Below, piece after piece: positions 27,361 to 39,586 of a stretch of DNA of 64,000 bases. This stretch comes from Mangifera indica (Eukaryota > Streptophyta > Magnoliopsida > Sapindales > Anacardiaceae). The notes under the pieces are model-generated. The model was given only the letters and a program-made list of their open reading frames with translations. It had not been told where the DNA came from and did no database searches. Position numbers and translations under genes: made by a program. Location of the stretch: positions 5,166,001 through 5,230,000 of the forward strand of contig NC_058138.1 in assembly GCF_011075055.1 (NCBI RefSeq), given 5' to 3'. Each line of letters opens with the position of its first letter. The first letter of the stretch is position 1.

Positions 27361-28403
27361 TTATTAAACACAAACAAAAAAACAATAAAAAATAAAATAA
27401 AGGACAAGGGTTTATAAAATACTCAAAAATTTAAAATGGTTCGAAGTTTTTCATCTCAATCCTTCTATGTCCACTTCTCCAGACAATCGGTTTTAAGTTT
27501 TCACTTGAATTACTTCCAGATTATACTAGTAGACTCAAAATTTTGCCCTTTTATAGTAATGATATAAAATTTCACCCAAATATAATTTGAAAGAAGATTT
27601 ACAAGTAGAATATGTGTTCAAAAGGTTAATTTTACTGATGTATTTAAATGTTTCTCTTAAAGATAAAAGTTTTTGATTTCTAGAGAGAGATTAAGAGCTT
27701 AAAGATTGAGATAATAATTCTTGAATGCTTTAGATATGTTCTTTAACCCTTTTAACTTTAATTCAACTTGTTTATATAGCCTTGAGACTTGAAAGATCCA
27801 TTGGATTCATTTTACTAGTTGTTGATTTGTAAAAAAGATGTTTTAACCTTGAAAAACTTGAGAGGAAGAGCGTCCTCTTACACATCCCTGCTTTGGTGGC
27901 TTCAAAATAGTTATCCAATAGTCGAATTCTTGAAACGTGTCACTCAAGAGATGAGTGTCCCTTCTTCTAGGATAGACGTCCTATCTTGCTCCTTAAAATT
28001 TTAGAAAGCATCAATCATGGGAGTACAGGCAAGGGATGGGCATAGGGTTGGTCGTCTCAATGTGCTAACTTTGTTGATCGTCTCAATTATGCTTTTTAAT
28101 TCATTGGAGAGGGAATGGGCATTCCATGATTGTCATCTAGTATGGAATGGATGCCTCTTTGCTTTAGATTCATTTAGAAAACATTCCCAAGAGCTTCAGA
28201 ATCTTGATGACGGGCATAAGACTGATAAAAGGATTGGTGTCCCATTTGGGATGGGCATCCTTGACCTGAAAAATTATTTAACTGCATTTCGTCCATCTTT
28301 CGACCATTAGAACTTTATGTCATGAACTTTGTTAACTCAATAATTATTAATTATCAACATTAAATTTAGTTTTAATATAATCAAAACACCTAGGGATTCA
28401 ACA
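27361..28403 (-). repeat. 3' LTR of the Sirevirus-like element (terminally truncated)
   Basis: It starts TGTTGAATCCCTAGGTGTTT on the minus strand, matching TGTTGCATCCCTAAGTGTTT of the LTR at 46434. At the other side it shares CCTTCTATGTCCACTTCT with CCTCCTATGTCCACTTCT. It retains about 550 central bases deleted from the other LTR but lacks the terminal ...GGGGTTTTCCA. Confidence 0.75.
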
Positions 28404-28417
28404 ATCTCTCCTTTTTT
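28404..28417 (-). other. Polypurine tract of the Sirevirus-like element
   Basis: The minus strand reads AAAAAAGGAGAGAT immediately before the TGTTG that opens the 3' LTR, exactly where the plus-strand primer should lie. This fixes the LTR's orientation and its role as the 3' copy. Confidence 0.7.
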
Positions 28418-29415
28418 GATTGATAACAAAACTTATGTTTAAGCAAAAAAAATAAAATAAAATTTAGAGAGTTTATAAAACTTTAAACAACAATTTAAAA
28501 CTCCCTTTCATTCTAACAATACAAATCAATTTGCTTTTAACTCATTTTATTTTAATTTATTTAACTTTTCTAAAAACTAGACTCATTTAACTCTTTTCAA
28601 ATTCAATAAGATGTATAAATCATTTTTATTTAAAAATGACCAATCTTGGTTCATATAAGTCATTTTTATTAAAAAAAGGACTGATCTCTTCCCCTTTTTG
28701 TCATAAATAAAAAAAAATTGGTAGAGTTTCCTTTATTTTTCGGATATCCCAAAATAACAAACAAAAGAAAAATACTCTCAATATCAATTAACATTAACCA
28801 ACTTCTCAATATCATCATCAACAACAACCAACCAATCATCAATAGACATCATTAACAAAAAATCCATAATATGAATTATAACATAGCATCATAAAAAAAA
28901 ATGTTCAATAAGCATGCATGATAAAGTAAACATAGCAAATGAAACATGAGTCAAAATATGCGTAAATACATGTTTCTCAAAAAACTGCAAAATGATGATG
29001 CAATAAATGAAAAATATGAATGGAAAATCAGGGCTTGCTTTTGAATGTGGGGGCATATTGTTGGAACCAGGGTGATAGTCACGAATATGCTACTAAAGGA
29101 AAGATTTCATGGCATGGAGACGCTGATCATAACATTGCATATCATGACACAACCCACATAGAGATTCATTTATGAAGCTCATGAATCCAATCACATGGTC
29201 CTGAAAAGAAGATGACTTAGTATCTAAAATAGACTCATGGCGAGGACAAATCCGCCTATGGCTAGAAGTAGGTTGAGAAGGACTTGAATGATCAGAGTGG
29301 GCTTCCTCATCTTAAGGAGCAGTTAGTCGAGGATTCTATTGAACATGTTGTGCAGACTAGTTGAGCTGAGGCTGAGTCTGAATAAATTGCCACCTACCTT
29401 GAGGAAGACGACAGA
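28418..29415. other. Non-coding 3' internal region of the Sirevirus-like element
   Basis: AT-rich sequence between the env-like remnant and the polypurine tract, without a recognisable domain. Long non-coding stretches in this position are usual for Sirevirus elements. Confidence 0.4.
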
Positions 29416-30160
29416 TCATTTACATCTGTGTGAGGTATTATATCCATTGTAATCCTTTTCAGTAAAGTTCTTAAGGTATAACATGTCCCTTTCTTCTAAT
29501 CTGAACCTTAAATCCTCAGTAATCATAGTGACAATAATACCAAACTCAATAACCCCATCCACAACATCTTTAATCGAACTGATTTTAGCAATTGTATCTA
29601 CCTTACGACCATGTAGGACCACATCCAAAAGAACAAGATCCTTTAATGTTACTTGACCATTTGATTGATCACGTGCACTTAAAGTATAAGTTATTATGCG
29701 ATGAATGATTCGCATGATTAGATTATGTAAGGTGCTTAATTTAATAGTTTTTCTGTATATCTCAACATTATCTAATGTTTCCTAAACTGTTTGAGCATCA
29801 AAATTGGTGGGAACATTTAATAAACCCTCATTGTCACACACAAGCCACCGAGCTAAGTCTTCTAGTTTCAATTCAAAATAACTCCTTTTTAACCGAAATT
29901 TCAAAACATAGTTAATCAGTTCACCTTGGGATCCTTTGGCTAATTTTAAACTACTATAAAATTCAAACAACCATGATTCAACATAATAGATGTCAAGTTC
30001 AAATAATTTTGCCCAATTAATATCATAGATAAAATTGAATCGATCATCTTACATACTAAGTGCTTGTAAAACTTGTTTGTTTAGTGCTTTACCTGAAATA
30101 ACATTGCATGTAGTGAACTTTTTGATGGCAATCCTATGCGCTTGGGTTTGGATTTGAATT
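29416..30160 (-). pseudogene. Env-like / putative plant transposon protein remnant
   Basis: Two minus-strand fragments (29970-29782 and 29715-29416), with readable in-frame sequence on to about 30160 past one stop. The segments FEFYSSLKLAKGSQG, LEDLARWLVCDNEGL and upstream DDRFNFIYDINWAKLF follow the pattern of the env-like frame of Sireviruses (EFYxNL..., YV.GK, L...NEG). It lies between RNase H and the 3' LTR, as expected. Stops and shifts make it non-functional; any true envelope role of this family is unproven. Confidence 0.5.
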
Positions 30161-30837
30161 TCACAAATCTCAGTACAATGACTTTCTTGGGGTTAAGTTT
30201 TCAGTGTCATAGGTAATGAACGAGTTCAAAACCACTTTAAAATTAGATGACCTTAATAACACCATGGCAAAGGATGACGGTGGATGGTCAAAATATATGA
30301 GCCAAAATGTAATGGAGAGTAGGAGGATGCTATGTATGATGGTGTTCATGTAAGATGTCACTGGAAATGGTGAGTTTAGTGACGAATGATGCATGACTCG
30401 ATAGAGGATAGCAACTTTTGTCATGAAAGATAAATGGAAATGCTTGTATGGACGACGGTGAAACAACAGGAGATGGGTTTGTGTGACGATGATGGTCGAA
30501 AAAAAGAGTTTCAGACAATGACAAATTGAGGGGAAATGAGTCCTTAGGTGAGGTGGCTGGAAAAAATATAGGATTTTTGTTTTATAAAACTCGAGTGACA
30601 ACTGTCTTAATAAGTGAGATGGTTCTTCTCTTTTTGTGTTTTTGAAAACACGATACATGAGACATTTGTCATAAAAAGATTAAGGTGGGTGTCTTTTCCT
30701 TTTTTTTTTTTTAATAAAATGGCTTATAGGATGACCGTCACAAGAACACTAGGATGAGCGTTCTTTTCCCTTTTTTTGTAGAAAAATAAAAAAACTTATG
30801 GGATGACCATTACACAAGTTTGGATAAGTGTACTCAA

Positions 30838-31804
30838 TGCATACCTGTTTCCATCACCATTCTTAGGTTTTGAGCCTTCATCAAGCCTCCATGCTACTCT
30901 TGAAACCAAGAAGGATGAAAATCTAGCAACTCATAAGTCAAAAGAAGCATTGCTTGCTTATTTTTAGCCCAATCTCACTTTTGAGCATAGCCTCATAGCA
31001 TGCACCCAAAGTCCAAATGAATAGCTTGCACTCATTAGCCCAAAAAGTAACAAATGAAGTCTATTTTTGAGCCCAAACCATCCAGGGAACTTTAAGAAGT
31101 CCATTTGGCCCAAACTTGTATATTTAGTTACTCCAGAACTAGATGAAAACTTGGTTGCAAAGATATGAGACATATTTCTTAGATTTAGAAAAAAAGATAA
31201 TCACTTTTGTTTCCTAGTAAATTATTAAGGTATGGGTTTAGTTTATGATGGATGGCTTAGCATACATTAGTTGATTTTTAATTAATTTTGTTGACAAAAT
31301 TGTATCATTATCGTCTATGCTTCCTATATAAAGGGGTGGGCCTTCATTTGTATTTTGTTGGTTAACATTTTGAATGAAACTTGAGATAAAGTATTGAAAC
31401 TTTTATCCCTCATTTCCTTTATCCAATCATCTTGGTGGAAAACCCCAAGGTTGGTGGAATCATTCCTTTATGCCTTGGTTTCATTTTTACATCCTTAAAA
31501 TCCAAAGTTGAATGCATTTGTGTATGTTTGAAGTGTATGCACCAGAGAGTTACAGAGAAATTACCAAATTTGCCATTGACTTTTATCTTCATTTTGATTG
31601 CCTTATTTTATTTCGTTCTTATGCTACCACAGATCAAATGATAGCTCATTGTGTTGTGAATGCATTGATATAAGTTTGGTTTGAATTAGAATTCATCTTG
31701 ACTGTCAAATTGAATAAATGAAAAAATTGCCCCTTTCAAATAAACTATGAAAACAAATTTTTGCATTTTGGATGTTGTTGCATGTTTTGGATGAGAATAC
31801 ACCA
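30838..31804 (+). repeat. 5' LTR of the gypsy element, with primer-binding site beyond
   Basis: It starts TGCATACCTG, by alignment with the solo LTR at 34270, and ends AATACACCA. The following TTTGGTATAAGAGC (31805-31818) resembles the initiator-Met tRNA primer site TGGTATCAGAGC. It contains TATATAAAGGGGTGGG (31325-31340), a plausible LTR TATA box. Confidence 0.75.
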
Positions 31805-32059
31805 TTTGGTATAAGAGCTTTGATTGTTTGTGTAAGCTACTTGTGATGTTCTTCATTTTAGAATTACTATTCACTTCCAAAAGTTACTATTTATCTATGG
31901 GTACTACTTATAAAATACAAAAGTAGCTTAGAAACTAAACTATTTTTCCAGCGTAAACACATACTAAATCCTACCTTAACAAAAATTTACGCAAAAATGT
32001 CCCATAAAGGACTTTCATCTTCATTCTCTTTACTCCTTTACCCTTAAGAAGTTAGCCAT

Positions 32060-33110
32060 ATGGAGTTAAAAAGGGAGATTAAAGAGCTTAAAGACCAACT
32101 AACTCAAGTCATACAATACTTTAGGGGCATGGTTATAACACAAAACCAAACATCCTTTCCACTGCAGCCAACACTACAAAACCTCCCAAGAAGACACATT
32201 AGACCCCATCCTCCTCTTAGGCACAACAGACAAGAATTAATTTTTCCTAGTGAAACAAGAAAGGGTACCAAAGAGAAATAAGGATGATAATAGAGTATTA
32301 AAAATTGAAATTTTGAAATTTGAAGGAAACATGAGTCTAGATGATTTTATTGATTAGTTTCATGTCATCAAAAAAGTTTTCAAATACAAAGGCTACTCGG
32401 ATGAAAAGAAAAGCAAACTAGCCATCTTAAAATTCAAAGATTATGCCTCTTTGTGGTGGGAAAATTTGAAAAAACAAAGAGAAAGAGACGACAAAGGGAG
32501 AGTTAGGTCATGAGAGAAGCTCAAGAAGATTATGAAGAGGATATTTCTTCCCAAATACCATAAATAAGACCTATACACCAAGTTACACACTTTCAAGCAA
32601 GATAGTGATAATATTGATAACACATTAGGGAATTTAAAAAGTTAATGATGAGAAGTGACTTGCTAAAGATTAAAGAACAAACTATTGCAAGATTTCTTGG
32701 TGGATTAAAATAAGATATAACTAATAAGGTTTAGGTACATCCTTATTGCACCTTTGAAGATGTATGTAAGTGGGCTATTAAGGTTGAAAAGCAAAAGAAG
32801 GCCATAAAACCCACTGTTGCTAAGTCATTCTCTAAAAAGACATTTTTTAACAAAAACACATCTTTTACCAAGAGAACTACCTTTCATAAAGGTTCCTTAT
32901 CCTACACAAAGGTTATGGATTCTTCTTCCAAAGAGAAACGCAAGAAAAAAATGGTAGAGCCAACCAAAGACAAGCCTAAAATGGTGAAAACCAACTTGTC
33001 TAACAAAAAGTGCTTTAAATGTCAAGACTATAGACACTTCCAAACTGAATGCCCTAATAGATGAGCTTTGACCTTGATAGAGATACAAGCCATTGAGGAG
33101 TCATTTTAAG
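32060..33110 (+). pseudogene. gag remnant of the gypsy element
   Basis: Successive fragments resemble gypsy capsid protein (LAILKFKDYASLWWENLKK and FLPKYH). A zinc knuckle CFKCQDYRHFQTEC at 33011-33052 keeps the C-x2-C-x4-H-x4-C spacing. Several in-frame stops break it. Confidence 0.65.
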
Positions 33111-33279
33111 AAGAAGAATAAAGTGAAGTTTCTATCCATGAAAGTGATAAGACCACTAAGGAAAAAGAAGAAATTCTTCAAAGAGTTGATGAAGGAGAAT
33201 TGCTAGTTATTATAAGAGCCTTGCACGCTAAGCCTCTTTCTCATGAAGAGCAAAAACTCCATATTTTTTAATTAAGGTG

Positions 33280-34269
33280 CACCATTAGTGGCAAAATGTG
33301 TTCTTTAATCATAGATAGTGGTAGTTATGCCAATGTAGCCTTATCCACTTTATTAGACAAGCTTGGGCTACCTATCATACCACATCATTAACCATATAAA
33401 CTATAATGGTTTAGTGATGGAACAAGTCTACAAGTTACAAGGCAAGTGCTTATTTCTTTCTTTATTGGCAAGTATTATAATGATGAGATGTTATGTGATG
33501 TGATTTCTATGACTACTTGCCACTTGTTATTAGGAAAACCTCGACAATTTGATAGGGAAATAAAGCACGATGGCAAGAAAAACACCTACTCTTTTTGGTT
33601 TAACAACAAGATCATCACCTTGACCCTTTTTAGCCCTCAACAATTCTATAAGGCTATCAAGGGAAAGGAAATCAAGAAGGAAAGTTTGTTTATAAGTGGA
33701 ACATAAGTAGAAAGAGCTTTTAATTGTCATCAACTAGTTTATGCATTACTAATGCTTAAAGGGAAGATCAACCAAGAGGTGAAGGAACTAAGCCTATTAG
33801 TGTAACCCCTAATAGCCAAATTTGAAAAAGTGTTCTCTAATGAGCTTCCACCTAGCCTCCCTCTTTTAAAGGACACTGAACATCAAATTGACTTGATTCT
33901 AAGAGTACCATTGCCTAACAAGTTGGCCTATAGGTACAACCCCATGGAGACTAAAGAGCTACAGAGGCAAGTAGATGAATTAGTTGAGAAAGGCTATATA
34001 AGGCCTAGCATGAGTCCATGTTTGGTTCCAACCCTACTTGTTCCTAAGAAAGATGGCTCTTATAGAATGTGTGTAAATAGTAGAGCTATAAATAATATCA
34101 CTATCAAGTATAGGTATTTCATTCCTAGACTTGATGACCTGCTTGATCAATTGCATAATACTTGTGTGTTTTTAAAAATTGATCTAAAAAGTGGCTACCA
34201 TCAAATAAGGATAAATGAAGATGATGAATGGAAAACAACCTTTAAGACCAAAGAAGGTTTGTATGAATG
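33280..34269 (+). pseudogene. Protease and N-terminal RT of the gypsy element
   Basis: A retroviral-type aspartic protease signature (IIDSGSYANVA) lies at about 33310-33340. RT begins about 33900, with VEKGYIRPSMSPC, LVPKKDGSYRMCVNSRAINN, and the first catalytic Asp in FLKIDLKSGYHQI. The frame runs open from 33830 until it meets the inserted LTR at 34270. Stops lie between protease and RT (33706, 33803). Confidence 0.75.
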
Positions 34270-35223
34270 TGATGTATACATGGCTTCATTGTCATTTTTG
34301 AGTTCCAAGCCATCTTCAAGTCTCTATGCAGCCTTTGAAGCTAAGAAGAATGAAGTTCTAGTAAATTCTAAGCCAAAGGAAGCATTGCACCTTCAATTTT
34401 GGCCTAACTTCACTTTTGGGCATAATCTTATTAGTTGGACTCAAGAATCCCTTAAGTAGTTTGCTCTTTTGGCCTAAAATAAGCTTAACAAGGTGTCTTT
34501 CCAAGCCTAATCTGCCCAAGACTCTTTTAAAGCCCATTTTAACTTGTATATTTAGTTGGCTTAGAACTAGATAAAAACTTAGTTGCAAAGCTAGGAGACA
34601 TGGTTTTTAGATTTAGGGAAAAAACAACTCATTTTTTGTCTTTAGCAATTAAGAGGTATGACTTAATTTAATTCAATGGATTTTTATATTAAAAAACTAA
34701 TAGATTTTGTATTGAAAAATCCATTTTACTGTCACTTCTTCCCTATCATGCTTTTTTAAGAGTTTAGATATTGAATATATATATAAATTGAAGTTAAAGC
34801 ATGTTAGTTTTTTTTCTCCATTTTCCTTTATCCAATTCCTTCTTGGTGGAAGAGTTGGTGGTGGAAGACCCCAAGGTTGGTGGAATTTCTTTTATGCCTT
34901 GGTTAATGTTTTTGTTCTCCTTAAAATCCAAATTTGAATGCATGTGTATGTATTGAAGTTGCATGACATAGAGTTGTGAGATAACTACAATTTTGCCACT
35001 GATTTTGTTACTCGTTTTGACTGTTTTATCTGATGAGTTTTGAATACTACCTTAGCTTGATAAAAAGTTCTTTGAGTTCTCTTTGCATTGATATAATTTT
35101 GGTGTAATTTAGAGATCATTTGGGCTATAAAATTTGAAGAATAAAAAAACCGTCCAACCATATGAACAGTGATTCTAGGATTTGTGTTGTGTGTTGTTAC
35201 ATTAGTTTAATGACAATGCACCA
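34270..35223 (+). mobile_element. Solo LTR of the same gypsy family inserted in its RT
   Basis: A 954-bp unit beginning TGATGTATAC and ending AATGCACCA, homologous to the two LTRs of the host element. It is flanked by the perfect 5-bp duplication GAATG (34265-34269 and 35224-35228). Left flank codons (KEGLYE) continue in the same frame into the right flank (VMPFGLSNA), so the insertion alone split RT here. The internal part was lost by LTR-LTR recombination. Confidence 0.88.
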
Positions 35224-35568
35224 GAATGGTTGGTTATGCCCTTTGGCCTCTCCAATGCTCTAAGCACATTCATGAGGCTTATGAATAAGGTATTAAAACC
35301 TTTCATTGGCAAGTTTGTTATTGTTTATTTTGATGATATACTAGTACATAGTAAAACTTATGATGATCATGTGATGCACTTGAGAAATGTTTTTGATGTT
35401 TTAAGAAAAAATAAGTTGTATGCAAAAAGAGAGAAGTTTGAGTTTTTTGTAGTTTAAATTGTGTTTTTTGGCTATGTGGTATCCAAAGATGATGCTCAAA
35501 TGGATCAATCCAAAGTTGAAGCTATCAAGTCTTGGCCCTAACCCAAGACCATTACTGAAGCAAGAAAC
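35224..35568 (+). pseudogene. C-terminal RT of the gypsy element
   Basis: [17 protein letters not shown] and the polymerase box [11 protein letters not shown] (Phe in place of the commoner Val/Met) lie at about 35230-35355. The tail AKREKFEFF is followed by a stop at 35455, then recognisable connection-domain sequence up to 35568, where the next insertion begins. Confidence 0.75.
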
Positions 35569-36554
35569 TGTAACATCCCTCCCCAGAAGTACTACTTACC
35601 GAAGGAGAAATGTTATAAATTAATATTCGGAACGTCTATTTTTTTCTTTTAAAATACTTTAAAATGAACACATTACTAAAGTGTTTATAAATTATTCTAA
35701 GAAAACTGAAAATCTGGAAGTGAACAAAAGATGTATATACTCATATGAAAACTCATCTGAAAGCATAAAAAAATAGGGAGTAATTATATACAACTGTACA
35801 ATCATCTAAAAAAGTCAAAAGTCAATAAGAACATGCAACTGTATACATGTAATATAAACCAAAGATAACATACTCTAACCAGATCTATCTTTGCTGACCT
35901 GACCCTGCCTCGCAGCTACCTCAATCATCAATACCTACAATCATGAAAGAAAAGGAAGTGAGAGATAAGAACACTCAGTAAGGAAAAAGAATTAAGCAAA
36001 CTATCTCCTTTTCCGTTCTAACTTACTCTCGGGACTTAATCTCACATCATAACCTCTATAATGAATCAAAGAGATAATCTAGTTCATTATTTATTATTTG
36101 GGGTTATACTTTATCCCATCTGATATCTATTTGATACTTTCTGGAAGCTAACTATAAGGATTTGACACTTTTCTAAGCTTGAACTCTCTCTCTTTCTTTC
36201 ATTACACCATTTCTGAATCTAAATTGAGCTCTACTACGAGCATGCTCTATTACGAGCATGCTCTACTACGAGTAGGCCCTACTAGGGGTTTATGTCCTAC
36301 TACAGACGTGTCCTATTACGGGCGTACCCTACTATGGGCAGTGTAGTGTAAAGTGCCCCCTTATAGTTCATAACATGCATGCGTGCCTTATATTTTGCTA
36401 ATCTTGCTTCCATCTAACTCTATTAATAACTCACCGGACTATACTCTTAGGATGACCTCTGAATCTTGAGCCCCAAATTCTTTTTCTTGCTTTTCTTTTT
36501 CTCTCTTTTATTTCCTTTTCTTTCCTTTCCTTTCCTTTCTTTCTTTCTTTCCTA

Positions 36555-37133
36555 AAAACTGTGAAATACTTTTCATTTGGTAGGGTAGCCTTCTCTTTCA
36601 TGCCATTTCATAGTTCAAATGATTTCTAATTCATACAAGCTATATATCATTGGAAAGAGGATTCAAAGAGCTTTCCAACAAGCTATAATAGCACTCATGA
36701 TTCATCAGATAAGGCATCCAAAACATAAGATGAAGTCAGTGGCAAAAACTTGTCTTCACTGTTTATTTGGTAAAGTAGTCCTTTTGGTTCATACAATATT
36801 TAATAGCCCAAATGATCTCAAATTTATACAAGCTATATATCATTAGAAAGAGGATTCAAATAGATTTCCAACAAGCTATAATAGCACTCATGATTTATCA
36901 GATAAGGTAGCCAAAACGTGAGATGAAGTTAGTGGCAAAAAACTGTCTTCACTGTTTATTTGGTAAAGCAGTCCATTTGGTTTGTATAATATTTAATAGT
37001 TCAAATGATCTCTAATTCCTACAAGCTATATATCATTGGAAAGAGTATTCAAAGAGCTTTCCAACAAGCTATAATAACAGCCATGATTCATCAGATAAGG
37101 TAGCCAAAACATGGGATGAAATCAGTGGCAAAA
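36555..37133. repeat. 193-bp tandem repeat, about three copies
   Basis: The landmark ACAAGCTATATATCAT occurs at 36635, 36828 and 37021, exactly 193 bases apart each time. The repeats also share TTTCCAACAAGCTATAATAR and GTGGCAAAA. They lie inside the 2.2-kb LTR-like insert and encode nothing recognisable. Confidence 0.9.
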
Positions 37134-37676
37134 CTATAAATATTATCCAACTCTCTGCCATCAACAAAATCACACACATAGACACCCCAAATGGCAAAAC
37201 AACATTTCTCAACTTCAAAATCATCATTTATAACATAGATCCAAAAAACCAAAAGCCTAAAACATGCAACATATCAAAGATGATATCCCTTACCTTGTTT
37301 CAAGCCAATCTTTGCAAGTTGGCTCACTCCTCCTTGTTTTGTTTCCTTTATCTCCAAAATCACCTTAAATTAACACCAAAACATACTAACATATTCATAT
37401 AATATGCATCCAATATATATAAACATAGGAAAAGGGAAAAAGAAAGAGATATTTTGGTTACCAAGCTCTAAAAGTGTTTCCTCTTCTTTTCTTTCCTTAC
37501 TCTTCTTTCAAACTCTTCAAATCATCCACCTTCTAAAAAATGAAGAAAACAAGCATGAAAAGGCTGTTTTTTTTCTGGAAAGGAGGAGAAGATGATAGAA
37601 AAAGTAAAATTGCCTTTTTGTTTTTGACTTTTCTCTTTTCATATGATCTTTATCTCTTTTTTTTTTTTATGTATTT

Positions 37677-37679
<3 letters not shown>

Positions 37680-37716
<37 letters not shown>
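37680..37716. repeat. (TA)n microsatellite
   Basis: About 18 uninterrupted TA units near the end of the 2.2-kb LTR-like insert. Length is likely to vary between individuals. Confidence 0.95.
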
Positions 37717-37718
<2 letters not shown>

Positions 37719-37772
37719 TCGAAACAGGGTTAAAAGACGTAAATACCTTGAAACGTATCTGAAGGTATTACA

Positions 37773-38340
37773 AAAACTTTCATGGGTTAACATCCTTCTA
37801 TAGAAGATTTGTGTCTAATTTCAATACCATCATAGCCCCCATTACTAAAAGCATGAAGAAAGGTAGCTTTGAATGGTCCACAACTACAACCAAAACATTT
37901 GAAGAGATCAAGAAGAGGTTATGTAAAGCTCTTATACTTGCTCTACTTGATTTTGACAAGATGTTTGAAATAGAGTATGATACAAGTGGAGTTGGCATTG
38001 GGGTAGTCCTCACTTAAGCCAAAAGACCAATTGCTTACTTTAGTGAGATGCTTAATGAATCAAAAAGGAGGTTCTCTACCTATGGCAAAGAATTCTATGC
38101 TATTGTTAGGGCCATTGACCATTGAAGTGATTACATAAGGCTTAAGCAACTTATGCTCTATTTTAATTATTAAACCTTAAAGTTCCTTAGTAGCTAACAC
38201 AAGATTAGTTCAAGGCATGCCAAATGGGTGGGATTTCTTTAGTCCTTTTTTTTTTTTCATCCAACAAGTAGAAGTCTTCTAATGTAGTTGTTGATGCACT
38301 TTTCAAAAGGCATTATTTGTTATCTATTCTTAATGCAAGA
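37773..38340 (+). pseudogene. RNase H region of the gypsy element
   Basis: SFEWSTTTTKTFEEIKKRL and LDFDKMFEIEYDTSGVGIG match the start of a gypsy RNase H, with the catalytic Asp in EYDTSGVGIG. It continues as AKRPIAYFSEML in another stretch after a stop at 38015. The frame is broken repeatedly. Confidence 0.65.
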
Positions 38341-39585
38341 GTTCTTGGTTTTTAGCTCATGAAGGAATGTTATCAAACTGATAAAGAGCTTAGGGAGATT
38401 ATGCAAAGGTGTTCCAAGGGAGTGTATAAAGATTATTCAATCCAAGATGACTTTCTCTTTAAAAGATCTAAGTTTTGCATTCCAAAGGGATCCTTTAGGG
38501 AGCTCTTGATTAAAGAGACTCATAAAAGAGGATTGGTAGGTCATTTTAGGATTAACAAGACCTTGGATATGCTTAAGGAGCATTTTTACTGGCCTAAGAT
38601 GCTGGGGGATGTCTAAGTCATTATTACAAGGTATGACACATGTCAAAGGTCCAAGTTATACTTCAAACTAGGTCCTTACATGCTTTTACTTGTTCTAAAA
38701 CAACTATAGAAGGATTTAAGCGTGAATTATGTCGTTGCTCTACCTAGATCTTAAAAGAGAAAGGATTCCATCATGGTGATGGTATATAGGTTCTTAAAGA
38801 TGGTACATTTCATTACATGCACCAAGATTAAAGATGCAAACAAGAAGACTGATTTATTCTTCAAGAAATCATAAGACTCTCATGGAATCCTAAAAACTAT
38901 AGTTTTTGATAAAGATACCAAGTTCTTGAGCCATTTTTGGAGAATTTTATGGAATAAATTAAAAACCAAGCTCATGTTTAACCCTTCTCATCACCTCTAA
39001 ACTGATAACTAAATTGAAGTAAGTATAGAACTTTAAGGACTATCTTAAGAGCTTTGGTTAGTAAGCACTTAAAGGATTTGGACTTGAAACTTTCTTAACC
39101 TGAATTCTCCTACAATAAAACTTTAAGCATAATAACCAACCACTCTTTATGTGAGGTAGTGTATGACATTAATACCTTAACTCATTTGGATCTAACTTCA
39201 TTACCTTTTGATGTTCAAGTTCGCAAAAAAGCAAGGGAGAAAATAGTTGCCATGAAGAAGCTCCATGAAGCTATCAAGCTACAAATTATAAGGGCTAATA
39301 AAACTCACAAGAAGAAGATCAATAAGCATAAAAAGCTCTCACTCTTTTAATAAGGTGATTTAGTTTGGGTGCACTTAAGGAAAGAGAGGTTTCCTACCAA
39401 GAGGAAGAGTAAGCTTGCTCATAGGGCTAAAAGTCCATTTGAAGTGCTTGAGAAGGTGAATGATAATGCTTACAAGGTGAATCTTTCAAATGAAATAAGA
39501 GAAGTTTTAGCCACCTTTAATATGGAAGACTTTCACCATATTTGGAGGATAACCATCTTAAGGATTTGAGGGCAAATCCATCTCG
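38341..39585 (+). pseudogene. Integrase region of the gypsy element
   Basis: HHCC-type zinc-binding segment with LVGHFRINKTLDMLKEHFYW (about 38537-38596). A heavily decayed catalytic core follows (38640-39150), then the C-terminal part (LAHRAKSPFEVLEKVNDNAY) ending near KDLRANPS at about 39560. No complete D,D-35-E core survives. Confidence 0.65.
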
Positions 39586-39586
39586 A

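Larger units (their letters stand above)
35569..37772. mobile_element. 2.2-kb solo LTR-like insertion of a different family
   Basis: It begins TGTAACATCCCTCCCCAGAA and ends CTGAAGGTATTACA (TG...CA). The flanks are GAAAC (35564-35568) and AAAAC (37773-37777), a 5-bp target duplication with one change. Removing it lets the surrounding gypsy RNase H region read on (right flank TTTCATGGG). No coding domain is present. It holds a short Y-rich minisatellite of CTACTACGAGCATG units (36228-36345), a 193-bp tandem repeat and a (TA)n tract. Confidence 0.75.

Noticed and set aside
30170..30658. 162-codon minus-strand frame
   Set aside because: Low-complexity Phe/Leu/Ser/His translation with no domain, inside decayed copia sequence; probably chance.
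36555..37133. Regular 193-bp repeats considered as a CRISPR-like or satellite array
   Set aside because: Units are contiguous without spacers, only three copies, in a plant LTR-like insert. CRISPR arrays do not occur in plant nuclear DNA.
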